Below the pieces are notes generated by a model that worked only from the letters and a program-made list of their open reading frames with translations, had not been told where the DNA came from and did no database searches. The translations under genes and the position numbers were made by a program. A stretch of 64,000 nucleotides of DNA from Rhodobiaceae bacterium (GTDB lineage Bacteria; Pseudomonadota; Alphaproteobacteria; Parvibaculales; Parvibaculaceae): assembly GCA_021404525.1 (NCBI GenBank), contig JAAWWE010000009.1, positions 81,507 through 145,506 of the forward strand. Reading direction: 5' to 3'. This document shows positions 52,639 to 62,032 of the stretch, piece after piece (position 1 is the stretch's first letter; each line of letters starts with the position of its first letter).

Positions 52639-54564
52639 TCAATCAGGAAGGGCGAAGGCGACAAGCTCATCGCCGAGCGTCGTCGTCGAGGTAGAGTGAC
52701 CACCCGCCGCGATGACCACATACTGCCGCCCCTCCCATTCATACGTCATGGGGGTCGCCTGTCCACCACCCGGCAAACGCCCTGACCAGAGTTCCTCCCC
52801 CGTCTCTGCATGAAAGGCGCGCAGATAGTCATCCATCGCCGCGCCGATAAAGACGAGTCCGCCACTGGTCACCAGTGGCCCGCCAAAGTTCGGCGTCCCC
52901 AACTTCCACGGGATGGGTAGAGGCGCGATGTCACGTACAGTGCCAAGCGTACTCTCCCACTTGATGCTGCCATCGCTGAGGTCAACGGCATGCAACACCC
53001 CGAACGGTGGGGGGTTGCATGGCAGCCCGAGCGGCGACAAAAGCAGGTCTCGCCGCATAGCCCATCTTGTTCCTGCCTGGGGCGAGATCTCCTTGCGCGG
53101 CTCCGCAGCATCTGCCGCCGCAAAATCTTCTGACGGGATCAGTTTTACAACATGCAGCGCCCGACTTGTGTTCACATACATGATCTGAGTATCGGGATTA
53201 AACGCCATCCCACCCCAGTTGGCCCCACCGCCGGTGAAGGGGTACATCAAGGTCCCTTGTGCGCTTGGTGGTGTAAACAGACCATCATTTCTTAAAGACG
53301 CAATCGCATCGCTGCAGGCACCTCTGTCCCAGGGCGTCAGCCCCCATGCATCTTCAGGCGCAATGGACTGAGGCACCAGTGCTGGCGGCGCAACGGGATG
53401 GGGCTGCGTTGGCGAGAGCCATTCTCCGGCAGGACCATCCTGCGGCACCGGTCTCTCCTCTACGCCGAAAATCGGCTCGCCTGTTTCGCGGTTCAACACA
53501 AAGACAAAGCCCGTCTTCGCGACCTGCACCACAACATCTACAGGGCCGTCAACATGTTGCAGGGTCACGAGGCTCGGTTGTGCCGGAAGGTCATAGTCCC
53601 AAACATCGTGATGCACAGTCTGGAAGTGCCAGACCACGTCACCAGTCGCACCGTTTAATGCAACCACAGAGTTTGCATATCGATTGTCACCCGGCCGTTC
53701 GCCACCGAAAAAATCGGGGCTGGGCGATGAGGTTGGCAGAAAGACAAGACCCCGGTCTTCATCTACGGACATGGGTGCCCAGACATTGGCATGTCCTGTT
53801 CTCGCCGCAATCCCCTCACCCCAGCTGCCGGGCTGCTCAACAGCGCCCCGAGCGACCGGATCAAAATTCCATTTGGGAGCGCCAGTGCGAACATCAAACG
53901 CGCGGACAGTTCCCTTCGGCGCATCTGCCCGCTGATTATCTCCAAGCGCCGAGCCAACAATGAGCGTGTCCCCAACAATCACCGGCGGCGACGTGATCTG
54001 AAATTCCCCAGGCCATAGAAGGTCCATGCCCGGATCAATCTGCACCTGCCCTGCGTCCCCAAAGCCATCACAAAGCTCGCCGGTCAACGCATCGACGGCA
54101 ATCAGACGCCCATCTACCGTTCCCATAAAGATCCGCTCAGCGCAGGGGGCCATGTGGTCGCCACCAGCATCGTTCCAGTAGGTCACCCCCCGACACACGA
54201 ACTGATTGGCGGGGCGATACCCCCCGGCCACCTCCGGATCAAAACGCCATTTCTGTGCGCCGGTGCCTGGCTCAAGCGCAATGATCTCGTTAAACGGTGT
54301 GCAGAAGATGAGCGAGCCAGCTACAAGGATCGGTGTACCCTCGAAGGCACTGACCTTGATGTCATCAGGCCGGTTGGTGAGATCGCCCGTGCTGAAAATC
54401 CACGCCTGGCCGAGGCCTGCCACATTTTCCGACGTGATCTGTGTGAGCGTTGAATGGCGGCTACCACCCGCGTCCCCACCATAATGGGTCCACTCACCCG
54501 CGAGCGCGGTCCATGAAAACCCCAAAAATCCGGCCAAAAGAGCCAAAAACTGCTGGATTCTCAT
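52639..54564 (-). CDS. PQQ-dependent dehydrogenase (GCD/QuiA-like propeller), secreted
   Basis: A 641-residue quinoprotein. A Sec signal peptide is visible (MRIQQFLALLAGFLGFSWTALAGE, cleavage near 22), followed by a PQQ beta-propeller with the HYGGDAGGSRHSTLTQIT start and repeating W-docking segments (for example VWHFQTVHHDVWDYDLPAQPS, written as part of the Ca/PQQ site). It lacks the five-helix membrane domain of Gcd, so it is periplasmic and soluble. PQQ synthesis genes are not in the window; the cell must make or import PQQ. Oxidises a sugar, quinate-type or alcohol substrate. Divergent from the TetR gene, with an operator-like palindrome between. Confidence 0.92.
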   Translation of the reverse strand: MRIQQFLALLAGFLGFSWTALAGEWTHYGGDAGGSRHSTLTQITSENVAGLGQAWIFSTGDLTNRPDDIKVSAFEGTPILVAGSLIFCTPFNEIIALEPGTGAQKWRFDPEVAGGYRPANQFVCRGVTYWNDAGGDHMAPCAERIFMGTVDGRLIAVDALTGELCDGFGDAGQVQIDPGMDLLWPGEFQITSPPVIVGDTLIVGSALGDNQRADAPKGTVRAFDVRTGAPKWNFDPVARGAVEQPGSWGEGIAARTGHANVWAPMSVDEDRGLVFLPTSSPSPDFFGGERPGDNRYANSVVALNGATGDVVWHFQTVHHDVWDYDLPAQPSLVTLQHVDGPVDVVVQVAKTGFVFVLNRETGEPIFGVEERPVPQDGPAGEWLSPTQPHPVAPPALVPQSIAPEDAWGLTPWDRGACSDAIASLRNDGLFTPPSAQGTLMYPFTGGGANWGGMAFNPDTQIMYVNTSRALHVVKLIPSEDFAAADAAEPRKEISPQAGTRWAMRRDLLLSPLGLPCNPPPFGVLHAVDLSDGSIKWESTLGTVRDIAPLPIPWKLGTPNFGGPLVTSGGLVFIGAAMDDYLRAFHAETGEELWSGRLPGGGQATPMTYEWEGRQYVVIAAGGHSTSTTTLGDELVAFALPD

Positions 54565-54585
54565 GTCTTACTCCATCTATAATAA

Positions 54586-54602
54586 ATGAATGGTTCATTC
54601 AT
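54586..54602. promoter_or_regulatory. Inverted repeat, probable TetR operator
   Basis: ATGAATG (54586-54592), GTT, CATTCAT (54596-54602) is a perfect 7-bp inverted repeat with a 3-base centre. It lies in the divergent gap between the PQQ dehydrogenase ATG (54564) and the TetR ATG (54669). TetR family operators are often of this size and AT-rich. Binding would control the PQQ dehydrogenase, and probably tetR itself. Inferred. Confidence 0.6.
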
Positions 54603-54668
54603 ATATGAACTCTGCCTTGGTTTTCAAGATGCCAATTCTCTGCCAACCGGCCAGATGAGGGGAGCCCC

Positions 54669-55364
54669 ATGCCGCGCAAACAGGCGACAAATCTTTCCGA
54701 GATCGCGGAAGCTGCCCTCAATCACATCTCCCGGCACGGGTTCAAACAGACACAAATGTCTGACATTGCCAAAGCCATCGGGACTTCGGCGGGCACGCTT
54801 TATCTCTATGTGGAAAACAAGGAAGCCCTGCTCGCGCTCGCGAGTGCGTCACTGTTGAATCCAGATGAGCTTGCGGCTTCGCCCCTTCCCTTTAAGGCCG
54901 TGGCGCGTGAAAACCTGGCGCACCTCTTTGCAGAAACGGCGCGGAGGTTGGCGACCTGGCCACTGCTGGAGCAAGCAATCAAAGACAAGACCAGCGACCC
55001 AGAGCGTTTCAAGACTGTTGGATATGAAATGTACGATCTGCTGTCAGCAAACCGCCGGGCGATATGGTTCCTCGACCGACTGGCTGCTGAACTCCCGGAA
55101 TTCGCGCCAGTACAGCTAACCTCCGTGCGAGGTCGAACGCTCGGGCTCCTCACAGATCTCCTTGATGCGACGGGGAAATCTTCAATTCCAACCCACGGGT
55201 TGGCGGTCATGGCCAGAGCAGCCATAGAAACCCTCGCCTGGTCGGCCATGCACCGACACCGTGAAGGCCTGGATGCACAGCCTATGGACAAATTGTCAGA
55301 GGAGGCCATCCGCAATCTGGCCGCCCAGGCTTTTGCCGGCACCCTCCAGGCTGCTCTCAAATAA
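54669..55364 (+). CDS. TetR/AcrR-family regulator
   Basis: A 231-residue TetR regulator. The N-terminal HTH is clear: ITRHGFKQTQMSDIAKAIGTSAGTLYLYVENKEALL (given in parts: MSDIAKAIGTSAG, LYLYVENKEAL). The C-terminal ~170 residues form the ligand domain. GGGGAG precedes the ATG. Divergent from the PQQ dehydrogenase, with a 17-bp operator-like repeat between, so repression of that gene and autoregulation are likely. The ligand is unknown. Confidence 0.93.
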   Translation: MPRKQATNLSEIAEAALNHISRHGFKQTQMSDIAKAIGTSAGTLYLYVENKEALLALASASLLNPDELAASPLPFKAVARENLAHLFAETARRLATWPLLEQAIKDKTSDPERFKTVGYEMYDLLSANRRAIWFLDRLAAELPEFAPVQLTSVRGRTLGLLTDLLDATGKSSIPTHGLAVMARAAIETLAWSAMHRHREGLDAQPMDKLSEEAIRNLAAQAFAGTLQAALK

Positions 55365-55365
55365 A

Positions 55366-55393
55366 AACCCGCTATCCGACCAGATAGCGGGTT
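55366..55393. terminator. Bidirectional terminator after tetR
   Basis: A perfect 10-bp stem (AACCCGCTAT 55366-55375 with ATAGCGGGTT 55384-55393), 8-nt loop, A-run on the left and T on the right. It lies between tetR (plus, stop 55364) and the ATP synthase zeta gene (minus, stop 55417), so it can serve both. Confidence 0.8.
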
Positions 55394-55416
55394 CTTAAAC
55401 TTTATTGGGAGAAAGC

Positions 55417-55740
55417 TCAGCCTTTGGTCTGAATTTCCTCAACCGCCTGGGCGAGCATCTCGTCCATGGTGCGGCGAATCTGATGATCTGACTGCTCAAC
55501 GCCTTTGGCATCAAAGTCCGCCCGGATTTTGCGGAAGACATCATCGTCCCCTGCTTCCTTCAGGTCTTCTTTGACAAGATCTTTGCCATAGGCCTCAGCC
55601 TCATCGCCTGTAAGTCCCATCAGCTCAGCGGCCCAAGCACCAACCAGCTTGTTCCGACGAGCCTCGGCCTTAAACCGAAGGTCCGCATCATGGGCAAATT
55701 TGCTTTCAAAACCTTCTTCACGCTTGTCGAAACCGGACAT
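55417..55740 (-). CDS. F1F0-ATP synthase zeta subunit (DUF1476 family)
   Basis: A 107-residue DUF1476 protein. This is the alphaproteobacterial zeta subunit, an inhibitor of the F1-ATPase, first described in Paracoccus. Landmarks: FDKREEGFESKFAHDADLRFKAEARRNKL (in parts FESKFAHD and RFKAEARRNK), LTGDEAEAYGKDLV, and DVFRKIRADFD plus RRTMDEMLAQA. The N-terminal stretch inserts into F1. Starts at ATG 55740. It is transcribed alone and shares the terminator with tetR. Mid-level expression expected. Confidence 0.92.
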   Translation of the reverse strand: MSGFDKREEGFESKFAHDADLRFKAEARRNKLVGAWAAELMGLTGDEAEAYGKDLVKEDLKEAGDDDVFRKIRADFDAKGVEQSDHQIRRTMDEMLAQAVEEIQTKG

Positions 55741-56093
55741 GGGAGAACCGCTCCTAAATAACTGTTGTGAGACACGCTAAGTGCCCCAATGATCTGTTGC
55801 TTGGGCTAGGCATAGCGGGCTCATTTTACGAAATCAACATGCACGTGGTCGCATCAGAGCCTGCAAACGCAATTTTAGCAGGATATGCCGCTTTTTCGAG
55901 CATTTCTGCGGTATTTTGCTGCCGTGAATCTGAGGCCCGCTGCATTGTATCTGAGAGGCGCTTGAGATAGGTTCCGACCGAAAGTTAAGGGCGAATCCCA
56001 ATATCCATCGGGGCCCCAAATGCCGCTCCACGCCACCTGTCGCTCTCAGACGAGATGGCCCAAAAGCGGCCCCAAAGATTGGACCTAATCGAC
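55741..56093. other. 353-base divergent spacer between zeta and purC
   Basis: No credible coding frame: the short frames present have poor starts and no family features. It should contain the promoters of the zeta gene (left) and purC (right). The middle is AT-richer than the flanks. I saw no convincing purine-riboswitch fold or palindrome. Confidence 0.4.
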
Positions 56094-56861
56094 ATGAGCC
56101 GCCGCAGACGGGTTTACGAAGGCAAAGCCAAAGTTCTCTATGAAGGCCCGGAACCTGGGACACTTGTCCAACATTTCAAAGATGACGCAACTGCATTTGA
56201 CGGCACAAAACATGAGCTGATCGACGGCAAGGGTGTGCTGAACAATCGGATTTCCGAGTTCATCTTCACACGCCTCAATGAGATCGGCGTACCAACCCAC
56301 TTCATCAAAGCACTCAACATGCGCGAGCAGTTGATCCGCGAAGTGGAAATCGTGCCGATCGAAGTGATTGTGCGGAATGTCGCCGCAGGGTCCATTTCCA
56401 AACGCTTGGGGATTGAAGAAGGTACAGCCCTTCCCCGCTCCATCATTGAGTTCTGCTACAAGAATGATGCGCTGGGCGATCCCATGGTGTCAGAAGAACA
56501 CATCACTGCCTTTGGCTGGGCAAGCCCGCAGGAAATCGATGACATGATGGCGCTGGCGCTCCGCATCAATGACTTCCTGACCGGCCTCTTCCTCGGCATT
56601 GGTATCAAGGTTGTTGATTTCAAGATTGAATTCGGTCGCCTGTTTGAAGGCGAGATGATGCGCATTGTCCTGGCAGATGAAATCAGCCCGGACAGCTGTC
56701 GCTTGTGGGACATCAACACAAACGAAAAGCTCGACAAAGATCGCTTCCGTCGTGACATGGGCGGATTGGTCGATGCGTACCAGGAAGTCGCCAGACGCCT
56801 GGGCATCCTCTTTGAAAACGATAGCGGAAAACCAACCGGTCCAACGCTTGTTAAGTCCTGA
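56094..56861 (+). CDS. purC: Phosphoribosylaminoimidazole-succinocarboxamide synthase
   Basis: A 255-residue PurC. It condenses CAIR with aspartate (ATP) to give SAICAR. The start [20 protein letters not shown] is diagnostic, and [34 protein letters not shown] and [14 protein letters not shown] follow in the expected order. ATG 56094 matches the family start; an earlier frame start at 56055 is unlikely. First gene of purC-purS-purQ-purL with 29, 4 and minus 4 bases between genes, so one operon. Alphaproteobacterial order. Confidence 0.97.
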   Translation: MSRRRRVYEGKAKVLYEGPEPGTLVQHFKDDATAFDGTKHELIDGKGVLNNRISEFIFTRLNEIGVPTHFIKALNMREQLIREVEIVPIEVIVRNVAAGSISKRLGIEEGTALPRSIIEFCYKNDALGDPMVSEEHITAFGWASPQEIDDMMALALRINDFLTGLFLGIGIKVVDFKIEFGRLFEGEMMRIVLADEISPDSCRLWDINTNEKLDKDRFRRDMGGLVDAYQEVARRLGILFENDSGKPTGPTLVKS

Positions 56862-56890
56862 GTTCCTCCTGCTGAAAGTCAAAAGGCACC

Positions 56891-57136
56891 ATGAAGGCCC
56901 GCATTAAAATCACTCTGAAAAACGGTGTGCTCGACCCGCAGGGAAAAGCCATCTCTCACGCACTCGATCAACTGGGTTTTGACGGCATCGGTGATGTTCG
57001 CCAAGGCAAATATATCGAAGTTGACCTGACCGAGACCGATCCTGCAAAGGCCCGCGCCGCACTGGAAGACATGTGCGAGCGGGTTCTGGCAAACACGGTC
57101 ATCGAAAACTACGCCATAGAGCTCGACGGAGCGTAA
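56891..57136 (+). CDS. purS: Phosphoribosylformylglycinamidine synthase subunit PurS
   Basis: An 81-residue PurS. The FGAM synthase in this organism is split as PurS, PurQ and small PurL. PurS bridges the other two. Landmarks: [36 protein letters not shown] and the C-terminal [17 protein letters not shown]. It is 29 bases after purC and 4 bases before purQ. Confidence 0.96.
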   Translation: MKARIKITLKNGVLDPQGKAISHALDQLGFDGIGDVRQGKYIEVDLTETDPAKARAALEDMCERVLANTVIENYAIELDGA

Positions 57137-57140
57137 GCCC

Positions 57141-57809
57141 ATGAAATCGGCAGTCATTGTCTTTCCCGGGTCAAACCGAGAGCGCGACATGCTTTACGCG
57201 CTTGAGCAAATCGGCGGGCATAAGCCCATTACAGTCTGGCATCAGGAAACCACACTTCCAGATGTTGACCTGATCGTGCTCCCTGGCGGTTTTTCCTACG
57301 GCGACTATTTACGCACGGGCGCCATTGCAGGCCTCTCCCCCATCATGAAGGCGGTAAAGGAACAAGCCGACAAAGGTGTCCGCGTCCTCGGTGTCTGCAA
57401 CGGATTTCAGATCCTGACAGAGACCGGCATCCTGCCAGGTGCCCTGCTCCGCAACGCCCATCTCAAGTTCGTCTGCAAAGAGGTTGAACTTGAAGTCGCG
57501 ACAAACAAAAGCGTGTTCACCAGTGCCTACGCACAAGGCCAGGTCATTCGCTGCCCAGTTGCCCACCATGATGGCAACTATTTCGCAGACGAAGACACAC
57601 TGACCCGCCTTGAAGCTGAGGACCGGGTGGCGTTCCGCTACACACAAGCGACAAACCCCAATGGATCCATCCGCAACATTGCCGGTATCCTGAACGAACA
57701 GAAGAACGTGCTGGGCATGATGCCCCACCCGGAAAACCTGATCGAACCTGCCCAGGGCGGCACAGACGGTCGGGGAATTTTCGCTAGTGCGCTGGAGACG
57801 ATCGCGTGA
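57141..57809 (+). CDS. purQ: Phosphoribosylformylglycinamidine synthase subunit PurQ (glutaminase)
   Basis: A 222-residue class I glutamine amidotransferase that feeds ammonia to PurL. The nucleophile Cys is in GVCNGFQIL; the His/Glu pair is in MMPHPENL near the end. [10 protein letters not shown] at the N-terminus is typical. Its stop overlaps purL by four bases (GTGA), so the two are translated together. Confidence 0.97.
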   Translation: MKSAVIVFPGSNRERDMLYALEQIGGHKPITVWHQETTLPDVDLIVLPGGFSYGDYLRTGAIAGLSPIMKAVKEQADKGVRVLGVCNGFQILTETGILPGALLRNAHLKFVCKEVELEVATNKSVFTSAYAQGQVIRCPVAHHDGNYFADEDTLTRLEAEDRVAFRYTQATNPNGSIRNIAGILNEQKNVLGMMPHPENLIEPAQGGTDGRGIFASALETIA

Positions 57810-60019
57810 TCAAGAACGATGTAGAGATTACCGCAGACCTGATCGCGGAGCACGGCCTCAAGCCTGACGAATATCAGCGCATTCTGGACCTGATCGGGCG
57901 AGAACCCACGCTCACAGAGCTCGGCATCTTCTCAGCCATGTGGAACGAGCACTGCTCCTACAAGTCATCGAAGAAGTGGCTACGCACCCTGCCAACCGAA
58001 GGGCCACGCGTGATTGAAGGCCCGGGCGAAAATGCCGGCGTGGTCGACATTGATGATGGCGACGTGGTTGTCTTCAAAATGGAAAGCCACAATCACCCTT
58101 CCTTCATCTCCCCCTACGAAGGGGCGGCAACCGGTGTTGGCGGCATCCTGCGCGATGTCTTCACCATGGGCGCGCGTCCCGTCGCTGCCATGAATGCACT
58201 TCGCTTCGGGGCTCCTGAGAACGAACGCACCCGCCACATTGTATCCGGCGTTGTGGAAGGCATTGGCGGCTACGGCAACTGCTTCGGCGTGCCCACCATT
58301 GGAGGTGAAGTGAATTTCGATGCCCGCTATAATGACAATTGCCTGGTGAATGCCTTTGCCGCGGGTCTTGCCAAGGCCGACGGCATCTTCCTGTCAGAAG
58401 CCAAGGGCGTCGGCCTCCCGATCGTGTATCTGGGCTCCAAGACGGGCCGCGACGGCATCCACGGGGCAACCATGGCGTCTGCCGAGTTTGACGATGATTC
58501 AGAAGAAAAGCGTCCCACCGTTCAGATCGGTGACCCTTTCTCTGAGAAGCTCCTGCTGGAAGCCTGTCTTGAACTCATGAAAACCGGCGCTGTGATCGCC
58601 ATTCAGGACATGGGCGCTGCGGGTCTCACCTGCTCTGCTGTTGAAATGGGTGCCAAAGGCAATCTTGGTGTGAACCTTGACCTCGATAAGGTGCCCTGCC
58701 GGGAAGAAGGCATGACTGCGTATGAGATGATGCTGTCGGAAAGCCAGGAGCGCATGCTCATGGTACTCGACCCTGACAAAGAAGATGAGGCAGCGGCCGT
58801 CTTCAAGAAATGGGATCTCGATTTCGCGATTGTCGGCGAAACAACCGACGACCAGCGCTTTAAGGTTTACCGCCACAAAGAACTGATGGCAGATCTGCCG
58901 ATCAACGAACTTGGCGATGAAGCTCCGGAATATGATCGCCCGTGGGTCGAAAGCCCGAAGCTCGCCCCTGTGGCAGCAGCTGACGTGCCGGCGCCCGATG
59001 ATCTTGGCAAAGCGCTCATCCAATTGGTGAGCCTGCCGGATATGTGTTCGCGCCGCTGGGTCTGGGAGCAGTATGACAATCTCATCCAGGGCAATACGAT
59101 GGCAGGCCCCGGTGGCGACGCTGCCGTGATCCGCGTGGGCGATAAAGGCAAAGGTCTTGCCTTCGCCGTCGACGTCACACCGCGCTATTGCGAAGCAGAC
59201 CCGATTGAAGGCGGCAAGCAAGCGGTCGCTGAATGCTGGCGGAACATCACAGCTGTTGGTGCCGAGCCTCTCGCCGCCACCGACAATCTCAATTTCGGCA
59301 ATCCGGAAAAGCCCGAAATCATGGGCCAGTTTGTCGGCTGCATTCAGGGCATTGGCGAAGCCTGCCTCGCCCTCGACATGCCCATCGTCTCCGGGAATGT
59401 GTCTCTCTACAATGAGACCAACGGCCAAGCCATTCTGCCCACCCCCGCCATCGGCGGCGTCGGACTGATGCCGGATGTCACAAAGCGGGTCGGCAAAAGC
59501 TTTACCGCAGAGGGAGAAATCATTCTCCTGATCGGTGCCCATGAGGGTCATCTGGGTCAAAGCATCTACCAGCGCGATATTGTTGGAAAGGCAGCGGGGG
59601 CCCCACCCAAGGTCGACCTAGCAGCCGAGAAAAAGCATGGTGCATTCGTACGCACCGCCATCCGCGACGGACGCGTGACAGCAGTCCATGACATTTCAGA
59701 TGGCGGCCTTTTGGTGGCCGTTGCCGAGATGGGAATGGGCAGCAAGGTTGGTGCTTCCCTTACGCCCAATAAGGACATTCCCCTGCACGCCTGGGCCTTT
59801 GGCGAGGATCAGGCCTGTTATGTCGTGACCGTACCTGCCGCGAGCGCGGAAACCTTTGTCAAAGATGCTCTTTCAGCAGGAATTCCGACACAAGCGATCG
59901 GAACGACCGGCGGCAATGAATTGACAGTAGAGGGGTCTGATCCCATATCATTGGCAGACCTCGATGCGGCCTATGAAGGGTGGCTGCCCAACTATATGAG
60001 CGCACCCGACACACACTGA
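57806..60019 (+). CDS. purL: Phosphoribosylformylglycinamidine synthase subunit PurL (small type)
   Basis: A 737-residue PurL of the small, PurS/Q-dependent type, not the ~1,300-residue fused form. ATP-grasp-like AIR-synthase folds are duplicated: [15 protein letters not shown] near residue 40, the KMESHNHPS signature near 95, [12 protein letters not shown], and the second half beginning near residue 430. It starts with GTG 57806, overlapping purQ. It closes the pur operon; the BolA-like gene follows after 41 bases. Confidence 0.97.
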   Translation: MIKNDVEITADLIAEHGLKPDEYQRILDLIGREPTLTELGIFSAMWNEHCSYKSSKKWLRTLPTEGPRVIEGPGENAGVVDIDDGDVVVFKMESHNHPSFISPYEGAATGVGGILRDVFTMGARPVAAMNALRFGAPENERTRHIVSGVVEGIGGYGNCFGVPTIGGEVNFDARYNDNCLVNAFAAGLAKADGIFLSEAKGVGLPIVYLGSKTGRDGIHGATMASAEFDDDSEEKRPTVQIGDPFSEKLLLEACLELMKTGAVIAIQDMGAAGLTCSAVEMGAKGNLGVNLDLDKVPCREEGMTAYEMMLSESQERMLMVLDPDKEDEAAAVFKKWDLDFAIVGETTDDQRFKVYRHKELMADLPINELGDEAPEYDRPWVESPKLAPVAAADVPAPDDLGKALIQLVSLPDMCSRRWVWEQYDNLIQGNTMAGPGGDAAVIRVGDKGKGLAFAVDVTPRYCEADPIEGGKQAVAECWRNITAVGAEPLAATDNLNFGNPEKPEIMGQFVGCIQGIGEACLALDMPIVSGNVSLYNETNGQAILPTPAIGGVGLMPDVTKRVGKSFTAEGEIILLIGAHEGHLGQSIYQRDIVGKAAGAPPKVDLAAEKKHGAFVRTAIRDGRVTAVHDISDGGLLVAVAEMGMGSKVGASLTPNKDIPLHAWAFGEDQACYVVTVPAASAETFVKDALSAGIPTQAIGTTGGNELTVEGSDPISLADLDAAYEGWLPNYMSAPDTH

Positions 60020-60060
60020 ATGAAATCTGTTGGCCTCGTATTCGAGACTGGAGAAAAAAG

Positions 60061-60297
60061 ATGGCGATGAATGCCAGCGACATAGAACGGCTAATCAAAG
60101 AAGGCCTGCCTGACGCTAAGGTCGAGATCCGAGATCTTGCGGGCGACGGCGACCACTATGCCGCGACTGTCATCTCTGCCGCATTCGCAGGCAAGACCCG
60201 CGTGCAACAACATCAGATGGTTTACAAGGCCCTGAAGGGCAGCATGGACGCAGATCTCCATGCCCTCGCGCTGCAAACATCAGCGCCCGAGGCTTAA
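60061..60297 (+). CDS. BolA/IbaG family protein
   Basis: A 78-residue BolA-family protein: MNASDIERLIKEGLPDAKVEIRDLAGDGDHYAATVIS (in parts) and the conserved-His region VQQHQMVYKALKG. BolA proteins pair with CGFS glutaredoxins to bind a [2Fe-2S] cluster; the glutaredoxin gene follows directly (18 bases). It lies 41 bases after purL and may be on the same transcript. GGAGAAAAAAG precedes ATG 60061, and the frame upstream is shared with purL only by overlap in phase. Confidence 0.94.
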   Translation: MAMNASDIERLIKEGLPDAKVEIRDLAGDGDHYAATVISAAFAGKTRVQQHQMVYKALKGSMDADLHALALQTSAPEA

Positions 60298-60315
60298 GGT
60301 TTTAGGAGAGCAAGA

Positions 60316-60651
60316 ATGAGCGAAGCAGTAGCAGACCGTATCCGTAGTGAAGTTGAAGGCAATGACGTTGTGCTTTTCATGAAAGGCACGCCTGTCTTCC
60401 CACAGTGCGGTTTCTCCAACACTGTCGTGCAAGTGCTGACCTACCTGGGCGTTCAGTTCAAAGGCGTGAACGTGCTGGAAGACGAAGAAATTCGCCACGG
60501 TATCAAGGAATTTTCCGACTGGCCAACCATCCCACAGCTCTATGTGAAGGGTGAGTTTGTCGGCGGCTGCGACATCATTCGTGAGATGTTTGAAAGCGGC
60601 GAACTGCGCGACTATTTCGGCTCCAAGGACATCGCTCTAGAAACAGCCTAA
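60316..60651 (+). CDS. grxD: Monothiol glutaredoxin (CGFS type)
   Basis: A 111-residue Grx4-type protein. The cluster-binding Cys31-Gly-Phe-Ser34 (QCGFSN) follows VVLFMKGTPVFP, as in all monothiol Grx; WPTIPQLYVKGEFVGGCDI near residue 75 is the GSH-binding part. It carries [2Fe-2S] clusters with BolA-type partners and feeds Fe-S proteins. AGGAGAG precedes the ATG. Convergent with the GNAT gene: their stops overlap by four bases. Confidence 0.96.
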   Translation: MSEAVADRIRSEVEGNDVVLFMKGTPVFPQCGFSNTVVQVLTYLGVQFKGVNVLEDEEIRHGIKEFSDWPTIPQLYVKGEFVGGCDIIREMFESGELRDYFGSKDIALETA

Positions 60652-61088
60652 AGCTCTTTCCGGAAAAACGCCCGGTCAAACCCGTCCTGGCTGCCGCGCC
60701 CAGTCTCGGTGAACCCAGCGCGGGCATACCACGCGATATTTTCCGTCATATGCACATTCGTGTAGAGGGTATAGGCAGTGAACCCCTCTTCGCGCAGATG
60801 ATCCTCAACTTGCTCTAGAAGCCTGGTGCCTAGCCTTTCGCCCTGGGCGTCCGGGTCCACCGCGATATTGTCGAGCAACGGCTCACCTTTGCCAAAAATG
60901 ACAACCGCATAGGCACCGACCCCCTCATCATCCCACACAAAGACAGTGTCTTTTGCGATATGAGCAGCAAAGTCTGGCCGCATAGGTGCAGGCTCCTGCC
61001 CCATTCGCGCGACATACGGTTCATACGCCCGAAGCGCGATTTGCTGCAGGACCGGTATGTCGTCTGATCTGGCCAAACGGATGGACAT
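60648..61088 (-). CDS. GNAT-family N-acetyltransferase
   Basis: A 146-residue GNAT. Acetyl-CoA motif A is visible as NIAVDPDAQGERLGTRLLEQV (R/Q-x-x-G-x-G/A like); the C-terminal ARAGFTETGRGSQDGF is typical of small-molecule or peptide acetyltransferases. ATG 61088 (MSIRLARSDDIPVL) with GGAGCG upstream. It is downstream of rpsD on the same strand, past a terminator. Substrate unknown. Confidence 0.88.
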   Translation of the reverse strand: MSIRLARSDDIPVLQQIALRAYEPYVARMGQEPAPMRPDFAAHIAKDTVFVWDDEGVGAYAVVIFGKGEPLLDNIAVDPDAQGERLGTRLLEQVEDHLREEGFTAYTLYTNVHMTENIAWYARAGFTETGRGSQDGFDRAFFRKEL

Positions 61089-61101
61089 GAAGCGCTCCAA
61101 C

Positions 61102-61130
61102 AAAAAAGGGGCCCGAAACCGGACCCCTTT
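61102..61130 (-). terminator. Terminator after rpsD
   Basis: On the minus strand the hairpin AAGGGGTCC / GGGCCCCTT (one mismatch, about 61107-61130) is followed by TTTTTT (complement of 61102-61107). It lies about 24 bases after the rpsD stop (61154) and overlaps the upstream side of the GNAT start. Confidence 0.75.
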
Positions 61131-61153
61131 GAAACTCTGTAGTCGGCGCTAGA

Positions 61154-61771
61154 TCAGCGCGAATAGAACTCAATCACGAGATTTGGTTCCATCTGAACCG
61201 GATAAGGAATATCCGCCAGTGCTGGGGTCCGAACGAAAGTGGTCTTGAACTTGTCGAGATCAACTTCGAGATAGTCCGGTGTGTCCCGCTCTGGGCTCTG
61301 AGACGCTTCGAGGAACTTCGCGTTCGTCCGCATCTTCTCTTTCACTTCAATCACGTCACCCTCTTTCACCCGGTAAGAAGGGATCGTGACGCGCTTGCCA
61401 TTGACCAGGATGTGGCCGTGGCTGACAGCCTGACGGGCTGAATAGACAGTCGGTACAAATTTTGAGCGATAAACGATCGCATCAAGACGGCGCTCCAACA
61501 GACCCACCAGGTTTTCACCTGTGTCGCCTTTGATGCGCGAGGCTTCGTGATAGGTGCGTTTGAACTGCTTCTCGGTGATGTTGCCATAGTGGCCTTTCAG
61601 CTTCTGCTTCGCGCGAAGCTGCAGACCAAAGTCCGAAAGCTTGCCGCGGCGGCGCTGACCATGTTCACCTGGACCATATTCCCGACGGTTCACTGGGCTC
61701 TTTGGGCGACCCCAGATATTTTCGCCAAGACGGCGGTCAATTTTGTATTTCGCTTGGATGCGCTTTGTCAT
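61154..61771 (-). CDS. rpsD: 30S ribosomal protein S4
   Basis: A 205-residue S4, a primary 16S rRNA-binding protein. Landmarks: [26 protein letters not shown] at the start (in parts), [24 protein letters not shown], the S4 RNA-binding domain [34 protein letters not shown], and the C-terminal VIEFYSR. It is a single-gene unit here, not next to rpsK/rpoA, as is usual in alphaproteobacteria. A terminator follows. Confidence 0.98.
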   Translation of the reverse strand: MTKRIQAKYKIDRRLGENIWGRPKSPVNRREYGPGEHGQRRRGKLSDFGLQLRAKQKLKGHYGNITEKQFKRTYHEASRIKGDTGENLVGLLERRLDAIVYRSKFVPTVYSARQAVSHGHILVNGKRVTIPSYRVKEGDVIEVKEKMRTNAKFLEASQSPERDTPDYLEVDLDKFKTTFVRTPALADIPYPVQMEPNLVIEFYSR

Positions 61772-61887
61772 CGCTGTTTCCTTATCTCAAATGTAGGAAA
61801 CGCGCCCTCCTCTGCAGATCCCGGAACCCCGGGAGCCACCGACAGGAAAGAACCCAATGCGCTTGAGCCTTCCCACGGGTGCGTCGT

Positions 61888-61918
61888 CAAAAAAGTATGC
61901 GGGCCCAAAAGGACCCGC
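61888..61918 (-). terminator. Terminator after trmJ
   Basis: On the minus strand, GCGGGTCC (61918-61911) pairs with GGGCCCGC (61906-61899, one G-U), loop of four, then ATAC and a run of six T (complement of 61889-61894). It lies about 115 bases after the trmJ stop at 62033 and upstream of rpsD. Confidence 0.6.
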
Positions 61919-62032
61919 GAACTGGGCGCACTATACTTACGCACGAGCCAAAGTCAAACCCGCGATCCACCGGAATCAAACCCTCAAACACCCGCCCTAA
62001 GCATTTGATTTTCCCTCAACATTTCGGGAAAG

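Noticed and set aside
58499..59560. A 353-codon open frame on the minus strand inside purL
   Set aside because: It lies opposite a perfectly conserved PurL; the protein has no family features.
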